Counted from the first letter of the stretch, positions 24,160-32,520 are shown. The stretch: 64,000 nt of DNA from Devosia sp. ZB163 (GCF_028613635.1 NZ_JAQRMY010000001.1:1158331-1222330); one strand, 5' to 3'. Notes: generated by a model not told the origin, from the sequence alone. A program made the numbers and translations.

Positions 24160-25824
24160 CTATGCCCTTCCCAGCGCCAGCAGCGCGGGGTGGACCTGCC
24201 AGTCTCCCGAGGGGCGACCACGGCCAGCACCCCGCGGCGCGGGCCTGACGAGACCGCGCTGCCTCAGTTCCTCGAGCGCCTCACGAACCGCCAAGGGCTC
24301 GCGCAGAGGCGAGCCATGCCCGCGGACGATGTCCTCGCGCCCGTTGATTTCCGGCTTGCCGGCGCGGGCCAGGTACTTCGCCAAGGCGCTCGCATCCGAG
24401 TCCTTGGGGCGATGGCTGGTGAAAGTACGCTCGGCCATGGGCAGGATGTAGCCATCGACCAGTGCAATGGCACTTGCCATGGCCTGGTGACCTACGGCCA
24501 CCGGGAGCCCATGCTTCCCCGCTACGACGTGGTCCAGGATCTCGAAGAGACCGCCAATGCGAATGGCGTACTGGCGGCCGCGGCCCAGGGCCGTGGCAAA
24601 CAACTCGCCGCTCAGATCCTGCTGTCGCAGCCAGATCGCCGATGCCGTCTCGACCAGTTCGCGCGCACCAGCAGCGAGCGGGATGATCGTCGAATAGGTC
24701 GTCCCGTCTCCTGCCGGCTTGATCGAGATCAGTCGCGACAACAAGTTGTGCAACACGTCAACCGGGCCCGGGTCGGACCCAAACTCGGCAGTGGATTCGA
24801 CATTGGGATAGACCCAGAAGACGCGAGCCGCAAAGCCGTCGTCCGCGCCGCGCAAGAGCGCCGGCAGCTTCCTCGGCTGCGTGGCACCCAGAATCGAGAG
24901 CACCAACGCCGGAACCCTGAGCCGGCCTCCCGATTTCGACCGCGCCGTGTAGGGACCCCCGTCAAAGGCACTCAGCAGAATACCTTGCGAGCGCGCCGCC
25001 TGGCTCGACATTAGATAGCCGAGCGAACCGGTAATCTCATGGGTCAGCAGCATGCGGCCATTTTGGTCCATGCTGAGTTCGTCGAGCAGTCCCGAGGCGG
25101 TTCCTTCAGTCACCAACAGCGAGGCGCTCACTGGCTCCGTAACGCTGGCCACCGCGTTCTCGTAGTCAATGGCGAGGCGGCGCGACACCTTGGACTGGAT
25201 CTGTTCGAGTATCGTGTTCAGGGCCTCTTGCCCGTCGGTCGCGGCAGCGCCACGAGTGTCGCCGCACATTTCGTTGTCGATGACGCGCAGAGGCTCCTCG
25301 ACGACCTTGAGGGCATTCCCCTTGCCCTTGCTCGCGTCACCGACCAGGACAATATAGGTGCTCAGGGTTTCCGTCGTTCCATCCGGAAGGCCGACCCGAG
25401 CGCGATTGCCGATCGCCCCCGACACCGCGCCCAGAACCGCAAATGCCACGTAGTCGGGCACGAGCTTCCGTGCCTCGACCAAGCCCGCCACGAGTTCCGA
25501 GAACTTGGCCGGCAGCTTTTCCATCGGCAACGTCGGCGCAGGGGCCACTGCCGGCGTCAGAAAGCTCGTGTCCGGGTCCGGCCAGACGGTGCCAACGGCC
25601 GATTCGATGTCGGCCGTTTCAACGATGGCGATGGCCGCCGACTCGGCGGGCGCGGAAGTCTGGCTGGCTTCACTCTCGCCGGCAGTGATCAAAGCTTCCT
25701 GAGGCTGTTCGTCCACCTCCTTATCAGCGGGAGCACGCTCGACCGTGGCGGTCTCTGTCGACGCCTTGTTCGCGTCAATCCCGCTAGCCGCCTGAAACGC
25801 ATTCTTCGCTCTTGGCTTACGCAT
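24160..25824 (-). CDS. DUF3987 family ATPase-like protein
   Basis: A 554-residue protein of the DUF3987 type found with mobile-element primases and helicases. After an Ala/Glu/Thr-rich N-terminal tail (to about 100) comes a P-loop-like segment (IVLVGDASKGKGNAL), deviating from the GKS/T consensus, then LLVTEGTASGLLDEL, RMLLTHEITGSLGYLMSS and a C-terminal winged-helix-like region (REALEELRQRGLVRPAPRG). A replication-linked role is likely but unproven. ATG 25824 has GTGGAG 7 nt upstream; a GTG 12 bp earlier is possible. Motif copy 3 lies 92 bp upstream. Confidence 0.8.
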   Translation of the reverse strand: MRKPRAKNAFQAASGIDANKASTETATVERAPADKEVDEQPQEALITAGESEASQTSAPAESAAIAIVETADIESAVGTVWPDPDTSFLTPAVAPAPTLPMEKLPAKFSELVAGLVEARKLVPDYVAFAVLGAVSGAIGNRARVGLPDGTTETLSTYIVLVGDASKGKGNALKVVEEPLRVIDNEMCGDTRGAAATDGQEALNTILEQIQSKVSRRLAIDYENAVASVTEPVSASLLVTEGTASGLLDELSMDQNGRMLLTHEITGSLGYLMSSQAARSQGILLSAFDGGPYTARSKSGGRLRVPALVLSILGATQPRKLPALLRGADDGFAARVFWVYPNVESTAEFGSDPGPVDVLHNLLSRLISIKPAGDGTTYSTIIPLAAGARELVETASAIWLRQQDLSGELFATALGRGRQYAIRIGGLFEILDHVVAGKHGLPVAVGHQAMASAIALVDGYILPMAERTFTSHRPKDSDASALAKYLARAGKPEINGREDIVRGHGSPLREPLAVREALEELRQRGLVRPAPRGAGRGRPSGDWQVHPALLALGRA

Positions 25825-25916
25825 ATACAACTCCACGGGTATTCCGTGGTCCCTGGGCTAGGAGCCGGGCTGAATTGCTCGACTACGCGTAAACCCTACC
25901 CCGGCTGATAATGCTT

Positions 25917-25941
25917 CCTCCGGGCACCCCCCCGCCTTAAG
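25917..25941 (-). promoter_or_regulatory. Triplicated element motif, copy 3 (upstream of DUF3987)
   Basis: CCTCCGGGCACCCCCC, three bases, CTTAAG, with the identical 19-bp offset. It ends 92 bp before the DUF3987 start. Confidence 0.65.
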
Positions 25942-26032
25942 CGAGGTGCCGCGCAATTGATTCAATTTCTTCGAGCCCCTCATTGTTGGTGAGGGGCATC
26001 CGACAGCGAAGAGAAGCGATTCGCTGTCAAAA

Positions 26033-26055
26033 TTGACAGAACTGCCAAAAGTCGG
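26033..26055 (-). promoter_or_regulatory. Shared upstream element, copy b
   Basis: TTGACAGAACTGCCAAAA followed by GTCGG, nearly the same as 14557-14580, and likewise about 116 bp from a motif copy. It overlaps the inverted repeat CTGTCAA-AA-TTGACAG. Confidence 0.5.
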
Positions 26056-26082
26056 ATCGCTGCACAGCCCGGACCGCAATCC

Positions 26083-26134
26083 GTCAACGAAAGTCAACAA
26101 ACGTCAACATTGCCTGATGTTGACTTAAGTTGAC
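26083..26134. repeat. Phased GTCAAC palindromic array
   Basis: GTCAAC begins at 26083, 26093 and 26103, and its reverse complement GTTGAC begins at 26119 and 26129. Spacing within each arm is exactly 10 bp, and the inner two pairs are symmetric about 26113.5. All sites therefore face one side of the helix, as in a cooperative operator or an iteron-like origin. Confidence 0.75.
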
Positions 26135-26392
26135 CTCACACCGGTGCATCCGTGGATGACGCCGGCCTTTCGCACTGGTTCCTTAGCCGTGCAATATCCG
26201 GTCGTTGTGGTCATCTCTTCGACCGTTGCGCTGCAGCACTCAATTCTGCCGTGACTGATTCCTCATGCTTGGCCGCTTGCGAAAGCGGCCAGAGTTGCGT
26301 TGCAGCGAGGCCAGCGATTTGACGCACAGCCAACGGGACGTTTTCAGCATCCGCTACTGGCGTAAACTCAAAAGGCGTTGCAAATAGGAGCA

Positions 26393-27497
26393 ATGGCAAA
26401 AGGTTTCAGCGGATCGAGAATCAAGTCCTGGTTTCAGTACCGCTGTGAGCGGAAGGTTCGTTTCGAGCTCTCAACTAATGACGAGTTGGCCGCGGTACCT
26501 GTGGTCAAAGACATCCGCCAAGCGAGTTGGGCTGCGCTCGGTACCGCCTACGAGGCCCGAGTAGTCCGGCGTCTTGGCCGCGAGCAGGGTGTGCGAACCC
26601 CAGTCACGCCGCGCGAGCCCCTGGACGAGAAAGTGACTGCCGCCTTTCTGCGGGGCCTGATCCAAGTACCGTATGTCGCGCAGGCGAACTTGACCCCACG
26701 AAGCGTGCCCCGCTTTTTGGCCGGTACCGGCCTTACCCTGAACCGAAATCTGCCTGACCTGATACGGCGCGCAAAAGACGACGGTGGTGACGGCCACCTC
26801 TTCACCGTGATCGACGTCAAGGCCACGCGACGCGCCACCGCGTTCCACAAGACCCAGGTCGCCTTCTATGTTCGGGTTCTGGAGGAATTGCTGCGCGAAC
26901 TCGACGCTTCCGCCCCGACCGGGGCAACGCTCGACCCCTTCGGGGAGATTTGGCGAATTCCAGACGACGGCACCGCGGAAGGCGATGCATGGGAGGCAGA
27001 GCGGTTCCGCCCTCGGGCCATACCTTCGCCTGGTGGACGAGTTCTGCAATGACATTCTCCCCGGCATCGGCGCCAAGAAGCTCGGCCCGGGAATTGATCA
27101 GACGTTCTTCCATCTCTGTTTTAAATGCGAGCAGTGCGAATACCTGGGACATTGTTCCAAGAGCATCGACCCGTCGCTCCCGCCAGAGCAGCGCGACGTG
27201 TCTGCTGTTCCAGGCCTCACTCACGAGGGCAAGCGGTCGCTACAGCGGCTGAAGATCAGGTCGTTGCGCGATCTTAGCAACGCATCTGGTCTTGCGGGAG
27301 CGCCCGGCCTCGGATGGTCGCTCAGCAGGCGCGCGGCGCTCCTTGCCGCGCGCGCGCAGGCGCTAGCGACCGGCTCCGTATTGCGGACCGAGGAGGAGCA
27401 CACGTTCCTGATGCCACCGCGAGCCGATGCAATTCTCATGCTTTCGGTCGATCACGATCCGGTGGATGACCGCTTGCCCCAATGCGCGCGAGGATAG
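26393..27497 (+). pseudogene. Frameshifted and truncated RecB-like (TM0106-type) nuclease
   Basis: Two overlapping frames together encode one protein. The first, from ATG 26393 (ribosome site TAGGAG), carries a PD-(D/E)XK core (TVIDVKATRRATAFHKTQVAFY). The second resumes as GPYLRLVDEFCNDILPGIGA, a Cys cluster (CFKCEQCEYLGHC) typical of Fe-S RecB/Cas4-like nucleases, and a helix-hairpin-helix-like part (AVPGLTHEGKRSLQRLKIRS). One extra C in GCCCTC near 27019-27024 explains the shift. Family members usually continue into RNase H-like and DNA2-type helicase domains. Here the frame ends soon after RADAILMLSVDHDPVDDR, so the C-terminal part is missing as well. Either a real pseudogene or, less likely, a sequencing error at the shift. 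Confidence 0.8.
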
Positions 27498-28120
27498 CCC
27501 GTGGGCGTCGGCGCCGTCGAGCGCACCGTCCGATCCGTTTCCTCTTGGCGGGTGTTCGTGACTTGCTGCGACGGCGCTGCGGCTGGGCCAGCTCCCCCGG
27601 TAGTCGGCCGCATGGTCTCAGGAGCAGCGACTTGCTCTCCGTCTGCGCGATCGCTGCCGATCCAGGGAAGGTTGAAGGCGCGCAGGAGGCTTTCGCTCAC
27701 GCCTGCGAGCGCGAGTTCTCCTTTTTCCTCTATAGTGTCGGCGCGGTCAGGATCGCCCCAGTAGGCGAACGTTCTGCGCATTCGGCTTCGCTCCTGCTCG
27801 GAGCTGGCGGCAAGTTGCGTCTTGATGATCGCACCAAGCCGGTTCGAGGAGAGCACGCGGTCTGCCCGTCGATGCTCTTCGATGGGCAGCGGCTCAATCC
27901 CGACGCCCGGATACGACCCCTCGTCCAGCCGATGCGGTTCAGACAGCGACGGAAGCAGAACTGCCTGGAGCATACCCCTGGGCGTCTTCCACGTGAGACC
28001 CTTGTCGCTTTCCTTCAGGCTGTCATACAGGCGATCGAGGGCGGCACCGGTGAAGGGAAACAAGGAAACGCCGGCGACTTCTCCGAACGTGCTAACGCAC
28101 GCGTCGCGCTCGCGTCGGGC
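27452..28120 (-). pseudogene. Fragment of a large ATPase-like protein
   Basis: A minus-strand frame whose 5' end is cut by the IS3 remnant and whose 3' end collides with the truncated nuclease gene, so it lacks both ends. The preserved part starts near RRERDACVSTFG and has SLFPFTGAALDRLYDSL and TWKTPRGMLQAVLLPSL. That pattern resembles the region after the P-loop domain in large defence-type ATPases, but no Walker motif is left, so this is only a suggestion. It ends in a Pro/Ala/Thr linker. The last 20 or so residues are antisense to the nuclease gene and not original. With the nuclease it may be the remains of a defence module. Confidence 0.55.
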
Positions 28121-28451
28121 GTCACCATTTTTTTGCAGCGACATCCTTGAGGATGGCGTTGTCCAGCATTGCCTCGGCCAGAAGCTTCTTGAGTCGGGTG
28201 TTCTCGTCCTCGAGTGCCTTCAGCCGGCGGGCATCAGACACTTCCAGGCCACCGTACTTGGCCTTCCACTTGTAGAAGGTCGCACTGCTGATCCCATGCT
28301 TGCGGCACAGGTCGGCCGTCCCCAGCCCCGCTTCCTGCTCCTTCAAGATCGCAATGATCTGCTCTTCGTTGAACCTGCTGCGCTTCATGCGTCCGCCCCC
28401 TATTGCGGCGGACTCTACCAAAATCTGGAAGAGATCTAGGGGCTCAGGTCA
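28120..28451 (-). mobile_element. IS3-family remnant
   Basis: Contains an intact OrfA and only the first few codons of OrfB, so about two thirds of the IS is gone. The outer end probably reads TGACCTGAGCCCC on the minus strand (28451 leftward), resembling IS407-type termini. It abuts, without a gap, the 108-bp repeat at 28452. Confidence 0.7.
28122..28388 (-). CDS. IS3-family transposase OrfA
   Basis: An 88-residue OrfA: helix-turn-helix (RFNEEQIIAILKEQEAG, ADLCRKHGISSATFYKWKAK) and a leucine-zipper region (LEDENTRLKKLLAEAMLDNAILKDV). ATG 28388 gives the canonical MKRSRF start. A slippery A7 run followed by TGG/TGA at the end is the classic -1 frameshift site feeding OrfB, which then reads MVTPDA and is cut off. 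Without OrfB it cannot transpose. Confidence 0.85.
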   Translation of the reverse strand: MKRSRFNEEQIIAILKEQEAGLGTADLCRKHGISSATFYKWKAKYGGLEVSDARRLKALEDENTRLKKLLAEAMLDNAILKDVAAKKW

Positions 28452-28559
28452 GGTCACTTAGGACGGTGACGACGGAATGGTGCAGATGCCGCACCACCAT
28501 CGTCTGACCACCGTTCAATCGAAGTGTCTGCCAAGGACGTGGCGGCCAATAGGCGCGCC
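28452..28559. repeat. 108-bp direct repeat, copy A
   Basis: Matches 33435-33542 in the same orientation at 105 of 108 positions by eye. It covers the 3' end of the gene at 28454-28771. Confidence 0.9.
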
Positions 28560-28771
28560 TCGTAGCCTTTGAGCCACTCATGCACCTCGCCCCGTGCTTC
28601 GGAGCGGGACTTGCCGGTACGGTCTTTGACCATGGTGACGAGTTGAGGTTCGTTGTGAATTACCGAAAGGTCCAAGGTGGTGAGGAACGGCCACCGGTTT
28701 CGCGCAGCATCTCGTTCTGCAATCATACCGACGAGCACCTGTGGTGCGCCGCCTGCTGCATATCCAAACAT
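28454..28771 (-). CDS. Hypothetical small protein (105 aa)
   Basis: An unrecognised protein. The middle part (VTMVKDRTGKSRSEARGEVHEWLKGYEARL) is a coherent charged helix and looks like the functional core; the C-terminus (SAPFRRHRPK) is basic. Its last 34 codons recur at 33437-33540, so the 3' end has been duplicated. In the second copy a 31-residue membrane peptide gene overlaps the stop (GTGA); here that peptide is destroyed by the IS end. Confidence 0.55.
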   Translation of the reverse strand: MFGYAAGGAPQVLVGMIAERDAARNRWPFLTTLDLSVIHNEPQLVTMVKDRTGKSRSEARGEVHEWLKGYEARLLAATSLADTSIERWSDDGGAASAPFRRHRPK

Positions 28772-28898
28772 TGGAGGATCTCCGTGAGCGCGGGCGGCCG
28801 ACGGCCGTTGGATCCGGCTACTCTGACCGGAAGTGCCTCTGCACTCTCACCCATTGAAAGTGGTGCTTAGGGCATCCCTTTACAATGGAGATGCCCAA

Positions 28899-29075
28899 CT
28901 AGTGAGGTGATGCTGTCTCGTCGGCAATTGCTCGGTCCACCGCTTCAAGTTGCAGCTGGAGTGTTACCACCACCGTGGGAAGGTGTGCGGCAGCCGCTGC
29001 TCGGCGGGCGACAACCAGCTCCTCGCGCATTTGGTGGAGAGGCGCCAGGTAGGAATTCTTCTCGTGCGGGATCAT
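28899..29075 (-). CDS. Small hypothetical protein (58 aa)
   Basis: A short frame below usual cut-offs, starting MIPHEKNSYLAPLHQMREEL and ending in an amphipathic helix (TLQLQLEAVDRAIADE). A GAGGAA ribosome site lies 6 nt before ATG 29075. Composition and helix periodicity are protein-like. Function unknown. Confidence 0.5.
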   Translation of the reverse strand: MIPHEKNSYLAPLHQMREELVVARRAAAAAHLPTVVVTLQLQLEAVDRAIADETASPH

Positions 29076-29565
29076 GGGAGTTCCTCAAGCAACCGGCTCC
29101 ATCCGTCGCTCCTGGAGCAGTGCCCTAAAGGTCGGTCGCCCGGGTTCGCGGAACAAGGCATGGCTACTGTCGCATAATGCCGGCCGGCAGTTGCAACCGT
29201 CCTTGGCACCAACCGTTGTGTTCTCACGACCGCATCGACGACGATGCATATGCGGGCTGTCCTCTTCAGCCCGGCATCAGTTCCCGTCCGAATCGGACCT
29301 CAGCAGACAGCGAGAAATCATGAGTACGACAAACCGTGCTTCCGAGCGCAGCAAGTTTGGTCGCATCAGAGCGGAACTGGTGTTTCCCCGACATCAGCAG
29401 GAGCAGCCCCGCGCCAGAACCGTGTGGCAGGCCACGATTGATGAAGGCAGCGAGCCGCTCCTCATCGATGCACTCGAGGGGGCGCCGCATGCATCTGCGC
29501 CACGCCCTGCTCGGTCGGGATGCTCCGGAGGGGCCGCCGACCCAACGAAACCCGGGGGCACAGCA
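29076..29565. other. Stretch without a convincing gene
   Basis: Open frames exist on both strands but none looks like a family I know. The last part (29497-29545) is similar to 33543-33590, part of the scrambled duplications of this zone. The transglutaminase frame is open through this region, but only its part from 29566 resembles the family. Confidence 0.5.
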
Positions 29566-30402
29566 TTGATCATCCGGGCCGGCTACACCATCAGCTATGA
29601 TTGCCCGAAGCCAACACCCACCATCTTGACGCTAAGGGTGCACCCCTCGCGTCGTGCCGATTTGCTGGCTCCGGAGCGCCTCAGATTCTCGCCCATGCTG
29701 GACGCGAGTGACTACACCGACGGCTTCGGCAACGCCTGTACGCGGCTGACGGCTCCTGCGGGTCGGCTGACGATTTCGACCGAGTTCGACATGTTCGACT
29801 CGGGCATACCGGACGTGGTTCCGTTCGATGTCGCACAGCACGACATCCAAGAGCTACCCGATGATGTGCTGGTCTATCTCCTGAGTTCCCGCTACGTCGA
29901 AACGGACGTGCTCTCGAACATCGCGTGGGACCTGTTTGAGGGAACGCAGCCTAGCTGGACGCGCGTGCAGGCGATCCTGAACTTCGTTCACCGGCATATC
30001 CGCTTCGACTACATGCAGGCGGACAATATGCGATCAGCCTTCGGAGCCTATCTGCAACGCGTTGGCGTCTGCAGGGACTTTGCCCATCTCGCGATTGCGT
30101 TCTGCCGCTGCATGAACATTCCGGCAAGGTACTGCACCGGCTACCTCGGAGACATCGGCATGCCTCCGAACGATGCGCCGATGGATTTCTCCGCCTGGTT
30201 CGAGGTCTATCTTGGCGGCAAGTGGCACACCGCCGACGCTCGTCACAATACGCCCCGGATCGGCCGGGTCCTTATGGCGCGAGGTCGCGACGCCACGGAC
30301 GTGGCGCTGTCCACGCAATTTGGGCCGAGCACTCTCGCTGGCTTCGTTGTGAACACCGAAGAAGTCGAGCCAACAAGGCGGCAGTTCGAGCGGACCGCCT
30401 GA
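29566..30402 (+). CDS. Transglutaminase-like cysteine protease family protein
   Basis: A 278-residue cytosolic transglutaminase-like protein of the kind with an N-terminal beta domain (MIIRAGYTISYDCP, VHPSRRADLL, DGFGNACTRLTAPAGRLTI) and a C-terminal catalytic domain. The triad is visible: Cys169 in GVCRDFAHLA, His221 and Asp224 in KWHTADARHN. Such proteins hydrolyse or transfer amide bonds; the substrate is unknown. TTG 29566 is chosen because the family begins just before this point and GGGGG lies 6 nt upstream. The longer frame upstream is not family-like. Confidence 0.85.
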   Translation: MIIRAGYTISYDCPKPTPTILTLRVHPSRRADLLAPERLRFSPMLDASDYTDGFGNACTRLTAPAGRLTISTEFDMFDSGIPDVVPFDVAQHDIQELPDDVLVYLLSSRYVETDVLSNIAWDLFEGTQPSWTRVQAILNFVHRHIRFDYMQADNMRSAFGAYLQRVGVCRDFAHLAIAFCRCMNIPARYCTGYLGDIGMPPNDAPMDFSAWFEVYLGGKWHTADARHNTPRIGRVLMARGRDATDVALSTQFGPSTLAGFVVNTEEVEPTRRQFERTA

Positions 30403-30505
30403 CGAAGCCTCGCAGGCACCGGGCGTGGCTGGGGGGGTAAGGCCGAAGCCACCGACAGCCGCCTCGGGCGTTCCAGTGTGGCTACAAACCGCAACGGAGA
30501 TGGAC

Positions 30506-30781
30506 ATGTCGACCCAGGAAGTGGTCTTCTACAGCAGCGAAAATGGCGACGAGTGGCTGTTGCTCGTCGGCGAGGACGGCGCCGTGACGGTACGGCACTC
30601 GCCAAATGCGGCCTCTGGCGGCCAGAAGCGCGACGTCGATCTGAACGACTTTCTTTCGCGCGAACAGAACACGCCGCAGAACCAGGCGTTGCTGCGAATT
30701 CTGGAAACGCTGGACCTGCGCCGCTCGTCGAGTGCGATCGAGAACCTGATGCAGGCGGCGAAGGGCTCTAGAAGGACTTAA
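30506..30781 (+). CDS. Small conserved-type hypothetical protein (91 aa)
   Basis: Starts MSTQEVVFYSSENGDEWLLL behind ACGGAG and has a compact acidic fold with HSPNAASGGQKRDVDLNDFL and NQALLRILETL. The pattern recalls small rhizobial hypotheticals, but I cannot name a family. It follows the transglutaminase gene by 100 bp in the same direction. Confidence 0.6.
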   Translation: MSTQEVVFYSSENGDEWLLLVGEDGAVTVRHSPNAASGGQKRDVDLNDFLSREQNTPQNQALLRILETLDLRRSSSAIENLMQAAKGSRRT

Positions 30782-30985
30782 GCAACCGCCCAGTGAGTCT
30801 GGCGTTCCGTCTGGCACTGCGATCGCGCCTCACCAGGGGTGGTAGACGGAACCGGTTGGAGGACCCTCACCGGTTCGCCAACCTGCGTCCTCGGGCCGGT
30901 GACCTGATTCCATTAGGCCCCTCGGACCAAGGGGCGTACTGTGAAGTTGCGCGTCCATGCGCCAGCAAGCGAAAGCGATCCCCTG

Positions 30986-31132
30986 ATGCCCGTCGATCAT
31001 CCTACGCCACCGCCGGGTGCGGTGCGGCCTGTGCGCGCTCGCCTTCTGTTCCTGACGTTGAGCTTTCTGGTCACACTCGGTGCGATGCTCGCAATCGCGC
31101 CGCTGCTCAGGCAAGCCAACATGCTCGGCTGA
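30986..31132 (+). CDS. Possible small single-pass membrane protein (48 aa)
   Basis: A Pro-rich N-terminus (MPVDHPTPPPGAVRPVRA) is followed by one hydrophobic helix (LLFLTLSFLVTLGAMLAIAP). A GTG 45 bp earlier in frame is possible. There is no clear ribosome site, so support is weak. Confidence 0.35.
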   Translation: MPVDHPTPPPGAVRPVRARLLFLTLSFLVTLGAMLAIAPLLRQANMLG

Positions 31133-31154
31133 TCCCGGCCGGAGAGGAAGTCGA

Positions 31155-31373
31155 ATGCTCAGGATCAGCTTTACGGGGGTGGCTCGGTTTCTAATGTCCT
31201 TCGGCGACACGATGGACCCTGACAATATCGATGCGTCGCCTTCCAGCCAAGCGATGGCTGGCGCCCAACTCCCGCCGTTTCCAGTCCAGGGAATTCACTG
31301 GACGCGGCATGAGCGTCCACGAAGGCCACCACGAGCCCAGGCCTCACGCGCGCATCTACGGGTCGTGAAGTGA
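31155..31373 (+). CDS. Possible small protein (72 aa)
   Basis: ATG 31155 has a very good ribosome site (AGAGGAAG, 4 nt spacing). The sequence (MLRISFTGVARFLMSFGDTM...) has a short hydrophobic start and a basic Pro-rich end. No family recognised; it may be a decayed gene. Confidence 0.35.
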   Translation: MLRISFTGVARFLMSFGDTMDPDNIDASPSSQAMAGAQLPPFPVQGIHWTRHERPRRPPRAQASRAHLRVVK

Positions 31374-31667
31374 TCGGCCCTTCGTAAGTCGCGGGGAATG
31401 GAGAAGTCGTTCCCCCCGCTTCGTCAGGCCGGCAGCTTTGCCTCCTGCTTCCAGGAACGAAGGGACGAGCCCGCCACAGGCTTTCAACCGTGGTTCCTGA
31501 ACTTGACGTCATCGAGTCGCTTTTGGTCGACAGAGTTCGGCTCTGCACACTCGAGGCGGGGGGCGTCACGATCAGTTGGCCGACGCAAGGTCCGGGCGGC
31601 CTGCTTGCCCTGAACCGCCGGCGCTAGCTGGTGCGCCGCAGCGGCGGGCCCGCTTCATGCAAAGCGT

Positions 31668-31868
31668 CTAGTCGATCGCATGCCGCCGGCGGAGATCTGC
31701 CTTGAGGGCCTCCGGTAGTTCTAGGGTAGCCAGAAGCTGGCGCACCAAGTCCCGCCGGGACCTCGGCAACTCGTCGAGCGACATCAGCCGATGATGCTCG
31801 ATTGTGTGACCGGGGCTATGCCAAACGCTTGGAATTGCGGGCTTCGGAGGAAAGCTGGGTAAGGGCAT
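31668..31868 (-). CDS. Small hypothetical protein (66 aa)
   Basis: ATG 31868 gives MPLPSFPPKPAIPSVWHSPG and a charged helical C-terminus (SRRDLVRQLLATLELPEALK). The 3' half is partly duplicated at 33706-33815 in degenerate form. No clear ribosome site; function unknown. Confidence 0.4.
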   Translation of the reverse strand: MPLPSFPPKPAIPSVWHSPGHTIEHHRLMSLDELPRSRRDLVRQLLATLELPEALKADLRRRHAID

Positions 31869-32076
31869 CAACGCGCCTGAGTACTTGAATGGACTCAACA
31901 CCTCGCTCCCACCGGCGTTCCATTCGAAACGAACGTGTGATCTTGCCGGGGTAGCAGGGCGCGTGGGTATGTTCGCGTCTGGCGACAGCAATTTGCTCGT
32001 CCCAGGGAACGATGCGTACGTCAGACGATTAAGCTTTGTTGTGCCTTGTTCGGCACCGTCCGGAGGGAGTACGCCG

Positions 32077-32520
32077 ATGACCCCTAGTCGACTTGCTGAG
32101 TGTCTTCAGATCGTGCACTGGGGTCCGGCTACCCTGACCCAGGTCATGAGCCTGCCGGAGGATACCGTCGAGAGCTGGCTGCAAGGCGAACGATCGATTC
32201 CCACCAATGTGGCATCCTGGATCGAGGCCCTGTGTTTCACCCACGAATCCGCTGACTTGCTCATGCCGAAGGTGGACCCCGACGCGGCAAGTGAGGGAGA
32301 CGACAGCGTACAGCGGTTGGAACATATCCCCTCCTACTCGTACCACCTCCTCAGACGGCTTAGCGAAGGGCCCGTTGGGCTGCGCAGCCTGTTCGGAACC
32401 GATGATGAAGCTGCGGTCTTTTTTCTGGTCTCGCGGGGGCTCGCAGAACGCAAGGAAGGGGACCTGACCATCACTCCCTCCGGCAAACGGATCGGAGAGA
32501 TCCAGGAGTTCCCGTCATGA
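32077..32520 (+). CDS. Putative HTH (XRE-like) small regulator (147 aa)
   Basis: ATG 32077 follows GGAGGGAG at good spacing. The N-terminal 60 residues (RLAECLQIVHWGPATLTQVM, VESWLQGERSIPTNVASWIE) have the helix-turn-helix pattern of small rhizobial XRE-like proteins with the W-L-x-G-x-R-x-I-P signature. The C-terminal half (HLLRRLSEGPVGLRSLFGTD, LVSRGLAERKEGDLTITPSG) looks like a winged helix. It probably binds DNA; the target is unknown. Confidence 0.62.
   Translation: MTPSRLAECLQIVHWGPATLTQVMSLPEDTVESWLQGERSIPTNVASWIEALCFTHESADLLMPKVDPDAASEGDDSVQRLEHIPSYSYHLLRRLSEGPVGLRSLFGTDDEAAVFFLVSRGLAERKEGDLTITPSGKRIGEIQEFPS

Larger units (their letters stand above)
25837..26392. other. Divergent control region with motif, operator array and shared element
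   Basis: About 555 bp without a gene. It contains motif copy 3 (25917-25941), inverted repeats around 26000-26040 including CTGTCAA-AA-TTGACAG at 26024-26039, the shared element (26033-26055) and the phased GTCAAC palindromic array (26083-26134). Genes diverge from it (DUF3987 minus, RecB-like nuclease plus). Confidence 0.6.
5856..28451. mobile_element. Putative integrative mobilizable element in tRNA-Arg
   Basis: The left edge is well supported because the recombinase lies against, and reads into, the 3' half of a tRNA gene. The interior holds transfer and maintenance genes: MobF relaxase, coupling ATPase, ParA, ParB, Toprim, DUF932, DUF736, DUF2493 and DUF3987. No VirB/Tra channel genes are present, so it is probably mobilizable rather than self-transmissible. 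The right edge is not resolved. I found no convincing repeat of the tRNA 3' end by eye, and the last element-like genes (RecB-like nuclease and ATPase-like fragment) are broken and abut an IS3 remnant. The end given here is the outer end of that remnant and is provisional. Confidence 0.7.

Noticed and set aside
29074-29565. N-terminal extension of the transglutaminase gene
   Set aside because: The upstream frame is not family-like and includes a segment duplicated elsewhere as non-coding mosaic; TTG 29566 fits the family start.
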